DNA of 5,457 bases from Pseudomonadota bacterium (GTDB lineage: Bacteria; Pseudomonadota; Alphaproteobacteria; Rhizobiales; Devosiaceae), in contig JAEZHZ010000253.1 of NCBI GenBank assembly GCA_023436745.1, positions 1 through 5,457 on the forward strand, in the 5' to 3' direction. Shown one piece after another: positions 1-4,907 of this stretch. Within the stretch, counting starts at the first letter, position 1. Each line of letters starts with the position of its first letter. A program made the position numbers and the translations under genes. The notes beneath the pieces are model-generated. The model was not told the origin of the DNA, did not search any database, and was given only the letters and a program-made list of their open reading frames with translations.

Positions 1-4
1 CTTC

Positions 5-27
5 CAAAGAGCTCCCTGACGGGGGCC
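5..27 (-). terminator. possible intrinsic terminator of the cold-shock gene
   Basis: Read leftward, three bases after the cold-shock stop codon, the RNA would form GCCCCC-GUCA-GGGAGC, a six-pair stem with one C-A mismatch and a four-base loop. A short U-rich run (UCUUU) follows. This fits the layout of a weak Rho-independent terminator. The stem is short and imperfect and the U-run is broken, so this is a candidate only. Confidence 0.35.
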
Positions 28-30
28 GAA

Positions 31-246
31 TTAGTCGAGAAGCGACAGGTTGGTCGCGGAGACCTTGCCGTCACGACCGGTCTCGAGGTCGTAGGAGACC
101 TTGTCGTTCTCATAGAGGCCGTCGAGGCCCGAACGCTGAACGGCAGAGATGTGGACGAAAGCGTCCTTGCCACCATCTTCAGGCTGGATGAAGCCGAAAC
201 CCTTGGTGGTGTTGAAGAACTTCACAACGCCTTTGTAGGTCGACAT
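31..246 (-). CDS. cold-shock domain protein (CspA family)
   Basis: This 71-residue protein is a single cold-shock domain, the usual length for the bacterial CspA family. These cytoplasmic proteins bind single-stranded RNA and DNA and act as RNA chaperones, keeping mRNA unfolded during cold or stationary-phase stress. The RNP1 motif K-G-F-G-F-I is at residues 15-20 and RNP2 (A-F-V-H-I) at 29-33. The N-terminal strand K-F-F-N at 9-12 has Phe where many family members have Trp. The ATG start is supported by AGGA on the minus strand, eight bases upstream. The gene stands alone and diverges from the SRAP gene. Several paralogues are usual per genome, so I cannot choose a specific csp letter. Whether this copy is cold-induced cannot be told from the sequence. 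The family call is very secure. Confidence 0.97.
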   Translation of the reverse strand: MSTYKGVVKFFNTTKGFGFIQPEDGGKDAFVHISAVQRSGLDGLYENDKVSYDLETGRDGKVSATNLSLLD

Positions 247-491
247 GAGATGTATCCTAGTTGGCTCGATGCAGCAGCGAACGAGCGGTTACCTCGAGCG
301 ACATGCGCGAGGTGGGTCAACGTTCGCATTGAAGCAGGTAGCCAAGGACCGGAACTCCGGCAGCAGCCAGCCGACTTAGGCTGAAACGTATGCTGGGACA
401 ATGACACCATCCCGTGTCAGAAACAAGGCGATTTCCGCATCCAGTTGTCGAGATGATTTCGCCGTGCGGACAAGTGTGCTTTGCTTGGGTT
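247..491. other. divergent intergenic region, cold-shock gene / SRAP gene
   Basis: This gap should hold the promoters of both flanking genes, but I see no convincing one. On the minus strand TTGACC (315-320) would make a good -35 box, yet no acceptable -10 box lies 16-18 bases downstream. Part of the gap is probably the cold-shock mRNA leader; a bulged inverted repeat at 292-312 (CCTCG and CGAGG arms) lies in it. A second short repeat, CAGCC-N6-GGCTG, is at 368-383. Open frames crossing the gap show no recognisable protein features. No Shine-Dalgarno sequence precedes the SRAP start. Confidence 0.5.
255..258 (-). promoter_or_regulatory. ribosome binding site of the cold-shock gene
   Basis: AGGA on the minus strand lies eight bases before the ATG at 246. 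It supports the start that gives a full-length cold-shock domain. Confidence 0.6.
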
Positions 492-1079
492 ATGTGCAAC
501 GACTACGAACAGCACGTGAAATACGCCGAGTACCTGCGCGCACTGGCGGCTGCCGAGCTGTCCGGATCGGCAGGCGACGAGGCGGCGCTTGCGTCCGCTG
601 ACGACGTCCGCATAGGCGACACCGGCCCCGTTCTCCGGGCGAGCGGAAACGGGGTTGAGCTCGTTCCGATGCGGTTCGGCTTCCCGCCGCCGCGTCCCAA
701 GGCCGGGCCGGTCTTCAACTTCAAGTCGGACGGGCGCAGCTTCGCCGAATCCCGTCGCTGCGTGGTTGTCGCGTCCGGCTTCTTCGAGTTCACCGGCACC
801 AGGTACCCGAAGACGAAGCACCGCTTCGTACTTGCGGGTTCTCCGGTGATGGGCATCGCTGGACTGTGGAGCGAGGACAAGGATGGCGTGCTGAGCTTCA
901 CCATGCTGACCACGGAGCCCGGACCCGACGTGGCACCGATTCACGACCGGCAGGTCTGCGTGCTGGCCCCGGCGGAATGGGCGGCCTGGCTGTTCCTGAC
1001 CAGGCCCGAGGCGGACCTGCTTCGGCCGCTGCCCGCAGGCCAGCTGGCGGTGGAGGTGGTGCGGGAGGGGCGGGACTAA
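492..1079 (+). CDS. SRAP-family abasic-site DNA-protein crosslinking protein (YedK/HMCES-like)
   Basis: This 195-residue protein belongs to the SOS response-associated peptidase (SRAP) family. The family captures abasic sites in single-stranded DNA by forming a thiazolidine crosslink through Cys2 after removal of Met1, protecting stalled replication forks. The start M-C-N-D-Y-E supplies the required cysteine. Asn76 (in F-N-F-K-S-D-G), Glu99 (in G-F-F-E-F) and His151 (in I-H-D-R) match the family's active-site Asn, Glu and His. An in-frame ATG at 414 would add 26 residues and bury the cysteine, which is incompatible with the chemistry, so the start is set at 492. There is no clear ribosome binding site. 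The gene ends tail-to-tail with the IclR gene, the stop codons sharing bases, and has no evident functional link to it. No LexA-type operator was recognised upstream. Confidence 0.95.
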   Translation: MCNDYEQHVKYAEYLRALAAAELSGSAGDEAALASADDVRIGDTGPVLRASGNGVELVPMRFGFPPPRPKAGPVFNFKSDGRSFAESRRCVVVASGFFEFTGTRYPKTKHRFVLAGSPVMGIAGLWSEDKDGVLSFTMLTTEPGPDVAPIHDRQVCVLAPAEWAAWLFLTRPEADLLRPLPAGQLAVEVVREGRD

Positions 1080-1891
1080 CGCGCCTGCTCCCCGCTGAAC
1101 TCTGTCACGTCGACCGACATGTCCCTTGAGAGGCGGCCAAGGTCGTCGGAGATGGCCGCGGCGGCGTCCTTGAGGATCGGTGCAAAGCGGGCGCAGGCTT
1201 CCTGCTCCGAACTGAAGGCCGAGGTAAAGTAGGTGAGGCCGAGGCTCGCAAGGACCCTGCCTTCCTGGCTGATGATGGGCACGGCCACGGTGTTGGAGTT
1301 TCGTGGCTCGACCATTGAGGAGCGGGTGGCGTAACCGACCTTGCGAATCTGGGCCAGCAGCCGCTTCACCTCGTCAGGGTGGTGGCTGAGGCCATCCTCG
1401 ACGTCATCCGAGCGGCGTAGCACGTCGAGGATCAGATCCAGTTCCTCCGGCTCAACGAAGGCGATGTAGCCGAGGCCCAGCCCGCGCGTCAGCAGCTTCA
1501 GCCGGCGGTTGACCGTGCTGTGGAACGGCGAGATCGGGCTGTCGGGTACGGTGCTGAAGCGCACCACTACGCTGTCATAGTCGGGCAGGGCGATGGCGAT
1601 GGGCCATTTGTGCTTGCGGGTGATGGCCATGGCCCAGGCGCGCCCCGCTTCCACCACCAGCGGGCCCTTGTGGTAGCCCGAGCTCAGGGAGGTGACCATG
1701 GCGCTGACCTGATAGCCGCCCTGACGGGCGTCGTTCTCAGCGTAGCCAGCTTCCTCGAGCGTCTTGAGGATACGCACCAGCGTCGGCTTGGGCAGGCCCG
1801 TGCGAGCATGCAATTGGGCGATGGTGTTGATCGGCTGCTGGTTCAACTCCAGCAGCACCTGTAAAGCCCGCTCTACGGATCGAATTCCCAC
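1076..1891 (-). CDS. IclR-family transcriptional regulator
   Basis: This 271-residue protein has the standard IclR layout and length. A winged helix-turn-helix domain fills residues 1-60: the stretch I-A-Q-L-H-A-R-T-G-L-P-K-P-T-L-V-R-I-L at 24-42 is the helix-turn-helix, and the wing ends near G-G-Y at 58-60. An effector-binding domain spans about 75-250, including V-G-Y-A-T-R (185-190) and A-V-P-I (203-206). The stretch R-F-S...H-S-T-V-N-R-R-L-K-L-L (111-134) recalls MhpR-type regulators of aromatic acid catabolism, suggesting an organic-acid effector; this is inference. The start is a GTG with AGGAGG five bases upstream. It diverges from the hydrolase-oxidoreductase operon, so it is the likely local regulator of that operon and perhaps of the cupin-BKACE operon. 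Activator or repressor cannot be decided from the sequence. Confidence 0.95.
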   Translation of the reverse strand: MGIRSVERALQVLLELNQQPINTIAQLHARTGLPKPTLVRILKTLEEAGYAENDARQGGYQVSAMVTSLSSGYHKGPLVVEAGRAWAMAITRKHKWPIAIALPDYDSVVVRFSTVPDSPISPFHSTVNRRLKLLTRGLGLGYIAFVEPEELDLILDVLRRSDDVEDGLSHHPDEVKRLLAQIRKVGYATRSSMVEPRNSNTVAVPIISQEGRVLASLGLTYFTSAFSSEQEACARFAPILKDAAAAISDDLGRLSRDMSVDVTEFSGEQAR

Positions 1892-1896
1892 ACTAT

Positions 1897-1902
1897 CCTC
1901 CT
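1897..1902 (-). promoter_or_regulatory. ribosome binding site of the IclR gene, fixing a GTG start
   Basis: A perfect AGGAGG on the minus strand lies five bases before the GTG at 1889-1891. It decides the start, since no ATG gives a complete winged-helix domain here. Confidence 0.8.
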
Positions 1903-1915
1903 GCCGCCCGGTTGG

Positions 1916-1935
1916 TTCCGTGCTGCGAAACGGGA
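1916..1935. promoter_or_regulatory. candidate IclR operator (inverted repeat)
   Basis: The 20-bp inverted repeat TNCCGT-N8-ACGGNA lies in the divergent gap. It sits at and just downstream of the predicted transcription start of the regulator gene, and upstream of the divergent operon. IclR regulators usually bind imperfect palindromes in such gaps, commonly controlling themselves and the divergent genes. The position fits autoregulation. Only one clear copy is seen and the half-sites are short, so the call rests on position as much as on sequence. Confidence 0.35.
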
Positions 1936-1938
1936 GGG

Positions 1939-1966
1939 ACTATAAGTTGAGACCCTCAGGCGTCAA
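1939..1966 (-). promoter_or_regulatory. sigma-70-like promoter of the IclR gene
   Basis: On the minus strand a -35 box TTGACG (1961-1966) and a -10 box TATAGT (1939-1944) are separated by 16 bases. Each matches the consensus in five of six positions. Transcription would start near 1932, giving a leader of about 40 bases before the GTG. On the opposite strand the same AT-rich spot reads TATAAG (1941-1946), a possible -10 box for the divergent operon without a matching -35. That would suit an activator-dependent promoter. Confidence 0.55.
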
Positions 1967-1990
1967 CCGTACCTCCGACTGCATATCAGC

Positions 1991-1996
1991 AGGAGA
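1991..1996 (+). promoter_or_regulatory. ribosome binding site of the DUF6282 gene
   Basis: AGGAGA lies five bases before the ATG at 2002 and supports that start. A second in-frame ATG at 2053 has GAGGAGG 11 bases upstream (2035-2041) and still precedes the metal-binding motif, so a shorter product starting at residue 18 remains possible. Confidence 0.65.
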
Positions 1997-2001
1997 CGAC
2001 C

Positions 2002-2949
2002 ATGGGCGAGGCAGAGCAGTCACAGCGCAATCGCGAGGAGGCACGCCGCCTTATGGCGGGTGTGGATGAAGCGGTCGCCGCAAACCTGCTGAGGGGGGCG
2101 CTCGATCTTCACGTGCACTCCGGTCCCTCCACCATGCCGCGCCAGCTGGATCACCTCCAGGCGGCAGAGGAGGCAGCGGCGGCCGGCATGCGCGCGGTCC
2201 TGTTCAAGGACCATCACTACTCGGTGGCGCCGTTCATACCGCTCATGGATCGGGTGCTGGAGAAGCCCGAGTTCTCGATGTTCAGCGGCCTGGTGCTCAA
2301 CAATTCCACCGGCGGGTTCGACCCCTATGTGGTCGACGCCCAGCTCAAGATGGGCGCCAAGCTGATCTGGATGCCGACGGCGCAGTCGGCGAACCACATT
2401 CGCAGCTCCCATCGCAAGACCCGCCTCGCCTCCAACGTCAAGCTGGCCAGTTCGCCGCTGCTGACGGTGGTCGACGAGCTCGGCAACATCATCGATCCTG
2501 TGAAGCGCATCCTCGACATGATCGCGGAGTTCGACGTGATCCTCTCCTCCGGACACCTGCATGTCTGGGAGATCTGGAGGCTGTTCGACGAGGCGCGGGC
2601 TCGTGGGGTCAAGCGCCTGCTGATCAACCATCCGATGTACGGGCTCCACTTCACCTATGAGGACATTCGCGATTTCGCCAATCAGGGCGTCATCATCGAG
2701 TGCTCGGCGGCGATGTATGTGGACTCGCGCTTCAACGTGTATTCACCGCAGGAACTGAAGGAGCACATCGAGGCCGCTGGTGTAGCGGCATCCTCGATCG
2801 GTTCCGACCTCGGCCAGGTGGACAATCCCAGCCCTGTCGAGGGCATGCGCCAGGCGATCAAGCTGTGCCTAGCGCTGGGGTTCAGCGAAGACGACGTCCG
2901 CACCATGGTTTCGCACAATCCTGCCAAGCTGGTCGGACTTGCCGGCTGA
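2002..2949 (+). CDS. DUF6282-family metal-dependent hydrolase (amidohydrolase-like)
   Basis: This 315-residue cytoplasmic protein looks like a DUF6282 member, a group resembling amidohydrolase and PHP-type metal enzymes. The signature D-L-H-V-H is at 35-39, followed by K-D-H-H at 69-72, then L-N-N-S-T-G-G-F-D-P (99-108) and I-W-M-P-T (122-126). Further candidate metal or catalytic residues are in S-G-H-L-H (183-187), N-H-P (209-211) and G-S-D-L (267-270). The C-terminal S-H-N-P-A-K-L-V-G-L (304-313) resembles the closing N-P-A motif of amidohydrolases. This pattern predicts a metal-bound TIM-barrel hydrolase acting on an unknown small molecule. It is first in a two-gene operon divergent from the IclR gene, so a catabolic role is likely: ring opening, deacylation or lactone hydrolysis are all possible. 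The family call is fairly secure; the reaction is unknown. Confidence 0.8.
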   Translation: MGEAEQSQRNREEARRLMAGVDEAVAANLLRGALDLHVHSGPSTMPRQLDHLQAAEEAAAAGMRAVLFKDHHYSVAPFIPLMDRVLEKPEFSMFSGLVLNNSTGGFDPYVVDAQLKMGAKLIWMPTAQSANHIRSSHRKTRLASNVKLASSPLLTVVDELGNIIDPVKRILDMIAEFDVILSSGHLHVWEIWRLFDEARARGVKRLLINHPMYGLHFTYEDIRDFANQGVIIECSAAMYVDSRFNVYSPQELKEHIEAAGVAASSIGSDLGQVDNPSPVEGMRQAIKLCLALGFSEDDVRTMVSHNPAKLVGLAG

Positions 2950-2950
2950 G

Positions 2951-3994
2951 ATGCGCGTTATCATCACGGATGGCTTCGGGGGGCCTGAAGTCCTCAAGCT
3001 TGCCGATGCGCCGCGCCCGGTGCCCGGCTCCGGAGAGGTGCTGGTGCGTGTCGTCGCTGCCGGCGTCAATCGGCCCGACGTCCAGCAGCGGCGGGGGCTC
3101 TATCCGCCGCCGCCGGAAGCCTCACCGATACTCGGGCTGGACGTTGCCGGAGTGGTGGAGACCGTCGGGCCCGATGTTGAGGGGCTGGAACCCGGCGACG
3201 CTGTATGCGCGCTCGTCAATGGCGGGGGTTATGCCGAGTTCTCGGTGGTGCCCGCCGGCCAGTGCATGCCGATCCCCCGTGGGCTCAGCTTCATCGAGGC
3301 GGCCTCCCTGCCGGAAGTGTTCTGCACTGCCTGGAGCAATATCGTCTGGCTTGCCCAACTGCAGCCAGCTGAAACGCTGCTGGTGCAGGGCGGCTCGAGC
3401 GGGGTGGGACTTGCTGCCATCCAGATTGCCCGCCAGCTCTTCGCCGCCACGGTGTTCGCGACGGCTGGCGATGAGGAGAAGCGGAGCGTCTGCCTCGACG
3501 CTGGAACCGCGGCGGCCCTGGATTACAGGGGCGATTGGGCTGCGGAGGTGCGCTCCCTTACGCGTGGAGAGGGCGTCGACGTCGTGCTCGATGGTCAGGC
3601 GGGCCCGAGCACCCAGACCCATCTTGATCTACTGAAGCGCGGCGGCCGGTTGGTGTTCATCGCCAGCCATCAGGGCGAGATCGCGGAGGTCAATATCCGC
3701 CAGCTCGTGCGCCGGCATCTGATCGTGGCCGGTTCAACCCTCCGGCCGCGCTCCACCGCCTACAAGAGCCGGCTTGCGCGCGACCTGGTCGGGCGGGTGT
3801 GGCCGCTGCTGGAGGATGGCCGGATCAGGACCCGTATCCACGCGGCGCTACCGTTCGCAGCTGTACGGGAGGCACACGAGATCCTCGATGCGAACCTTCA
3901 GATCGGCAAGGTGGTGCTGCTGGTGGACGAAGAACTCGGCGCCAGTCTCCCGGCGCCGAGGCAGGTCCTCGATCAGTTGTGCGGCATCGGGTAG
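2951..3994 (+). CDS. NADPH:quinone oxidoreductase, PIG3-type (zinc-independent MDR)
   Basis: This 347-residue protein is a medium-chain dehydrogenase/reductase of the quinone oxidoreductase branch. The PIG3-like signature N-R-P-D-V-Q-Q-R-R-G-L-Y-P-P-P-P lies at 40-55, and the NADPH-binding glycine motif Q-G-G-S-S-G-V-G at 146-153. G-S-T-L-R-P-R-S (261-268) is also typical of the PIG3 group. No cysteine-rich zinc lobe is present. Members reduce quinones or enones with NADPH. The ATG at 2951 is chosen because it aligns with the family N-terminus; it follows the hydrolase stop by one base and has no clear Shine-Dalgarno sequence, suggesting translational coupling. The usual family end is near K-V-V-L-L-V (320-325). 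The last 22 residues are extra, encode a strong hairpin and overlap the convergent cupin gene. The true substrate, quinone or a CoA or acid enone, is open. Confidence 0.9.
   Translation: MRVIITDGFGGPEVLKLADAPRPVPGSGEVLVRVVAAGVNRPDVQQRRGLYPPPPEASPILGLDVAGVVETVGPDVEGLEPGDAVCALVNGGGYAEFSVVPAGQCMPIPRGLSFIEAASLPEVFCTAWSNIVWLAQLQPAETLLVQGGSSGVGLAAIQIARQLFAATVFATAGDEEKRSVCLDAGTAAALDYRGDWAAEVRSLTRGEGVDVVLDGQAGPSTQTHLDLLKRGGRLVFIASHQGEIAEVNIRQLVRRHLIVAGSTLRPRSTAYKSRLARDLVGRVWPLLEDGRIRTRIHAALPFAAVREAHEILDANLQIGKVVLLVDEELGASLPAPRQVLDQLCGIG
3928..3960 (-). terminator. intrinsic terminator of the cupin-BKACE operon, inside the oxidoreductase 3' end
   Basis: CTCGGCGCC (3935-3943) and GGCGCCGAG (3952-3960) form a perfect nine-pair GC-rich stem with an eight-base loop. 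Read leftward, it starts 12 bases after the cupin stop codon and is followed by UUCUUCG, a short U-rich run. That is the layout of a Rho-independent terminator for the leftward operon. On the plus strand no U-run follows, so it would be a poor terminator for the oxidoreductase transcript, although the hairpin could stabilise its 3' end. The broken U-run lowers confidence. Confidence 0.6.
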
Positions 3995-4884
3995 TCGTCT
4001 GCGTTCAGTACCCAGCCTGGCTTCAGCGAGAAGTCCAACCGCGGGGGGGCGAACAGGTCGACGAGCTGGTTCACGCCGGACCCTTCCGCGGTGGTGGTGT
4101 GGATCGATGGGGGCGGGATCACGCAGATTGACGGTGACTCGCAGTAAAGGTGCTCATCCTCCCGCCAGACGTTCATGTTCGTTGTCCAGGGCCAGCGGAG
4201 GTGATGGGTGAAGGCTCCGGTCAGCGCCAGGGAGACCTGTTCGAAATCGTCGTGGTGGTGCGGCGAGACGTTGTCGCGGGCGCGCGGTCCGATACGCGGC
4301 GAGAGATAGTTCACCATCATCGTCGTGCACCGGTAGATTCGACCGAAGCGTGATGGATCGTCCGGCACGTCCAGAGTGTACCATTTGAGCCGAAGCCCGC
4401 CCGGCGGTTCTGGCCACGGCTCGAACGCCGGCACGTTGGGGTGCGTGCCACCGAACGCCTCGGCGTTGGACGCCGCTTCGGCAAGATCGGTCGACCTCGG
4501 AGTCACCAGCCGGATGATGGTGCCAGCCGAGAGCATGCGGATGGAACTGTCTCCCGGTGGAACGAACGCGACGCTGTAGCCCGGAACCACCTCTGTGCCG
4601 TGCTCGGTCGTGATCTCCACGCGGGTCTCCCGATCCGGAATGATCACCGCGTATTCGTCCGGCTGGCCGGTACGCTCGAATACCCCGCCTTCTTGTCCTT
4701 TGCTGTAGGCAACGACGAGGTTCTGCGCCCTGCCGATCCAGGTCTCGCCATTGGCGTCGCTGATCTGCGGTGGCGTTTCGTAGAACAGTTCCAGCTGCGA
4801 GCCGAAGAAGCTCTCGTGCCGGGTGGTGCTGCTCTTCTGCTGCGCCGGGGCTAGGGTCGAACGTGGGTCGCTCGAGTTGTACAT
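3973..4884 (-). CDS. two-domain cupin protein of unknown function
   Basis: This 303-residue protein appears to be a bicupin. The C-terminal domain (about 165-285) has cupin motif 1 as S-P-H-H-H-D-D-F-E-Q at 207-216: His209, His211 and Glu215 fit the H-X-H-X3-E metal-binding pattern. Motif 2 is I-P-P-P-S-I-H at 256-262, with His262 as the fourth ligand. The N-terminal domain (about 45-130) keeps the fold's rhythm (P-D-E-Y at 75-78, P-P-G at 109-111) but has no histidine ligands, so it is probably metal-free and structural. There is no signal peptide. The ATG is backed by AAGGGAG six bases upstream. The gene follows the BKACE gene by 23 bp, so the two are likely co-transcribed. A dioxygenase or isomerase in the same catabolic route is plausible, but no reaction can be assigned. 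It overlaps the convergent oxidoreductase gene by 22 bp. Confidence 0.75.
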   Translation of the reverse strand: MYNSSDPRSTLAPAQQKSSTTRHESFFGSQLELFYETPPQISDANGETWIGRAQNLVVAYSKGQEGGVFERTGQPDEYAVIIPDRETRVEITTEHGTEVVPGYSVAFVPPGDSSIRMLSAGTIIRLVTPRSTDLAEAASNAEAFGGTHPNVPAFEPWPEPPGGLRLKWYTLDVPDDPSRFGRIYRCTTMMVNYLSPRIGPRARDNVSPHHHDDFEQVSLALTGAFTHHLRWPWTTNMNVWREDEHLYCESPSICVIPPPSIHTTTAEGSGVNQLVDLFAPPRLDFSLKPGWVLNADDYPMPHN

Positions 4885-4890
4885 GGCGGT

Positions 4891-4897
4891 CTCCCTT
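4891..4897 (-). promoter_or_regulatory. ribosome binding site of the cupin gene
   Basis: AAGGGAG on the minus strand lies six bases before the ATG at 4884, in the 23-bp gap after the BKACE stop. It indicates that the cupin has its own translation start within the operon. Confidence 0.65.
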
Positions 4898-4907
4898 GAT
4901 GGTATGA

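Noticed and set aside
292..312. Bulged hairpin upstream of the cold-shock gene, considered as an RNA thermosensor or leader element
   Set aside because: The repeat is short and imperfect, the transcription start is unknown, and nothing shows that it lies in a conserved leader structure.
417..944. A 175-codon minus-strand open frame opposite the SRAP gene
   Set aside because: The SRAP frame holds all catalytic residues. The antisense frame has no motif and is expected by chance at this GC content.
1061..1096. GCGGG and CCCGC arms considered as a bidirectional terminator between the SRAP and IclR genes
   Set aside because: The stem is only five pairs with a long loop and no T-run on either side; such matches are common in GC-rich coding sequence.
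1946..1967. Second inverted repeat GTTGA-N12-TCAAC in the divergent gap, considered as an IclR operator
   Set aside because: The arms are only five bases, and the right arm coincides with the -35 box of the regulator promoter, which explains it. The repeat at 1916-1935 is a better candidate, but this one is not excluded.
2700..3635. A 311-codon open frame on the plus strand crossing the hydrolase-oxidoreductase junction
   Set aside because: It is out of frame with two well-supported genes, is rich in Arg, Ser and Pro as expected of shifted GC-rich coding sequence, and shows no domain motif.
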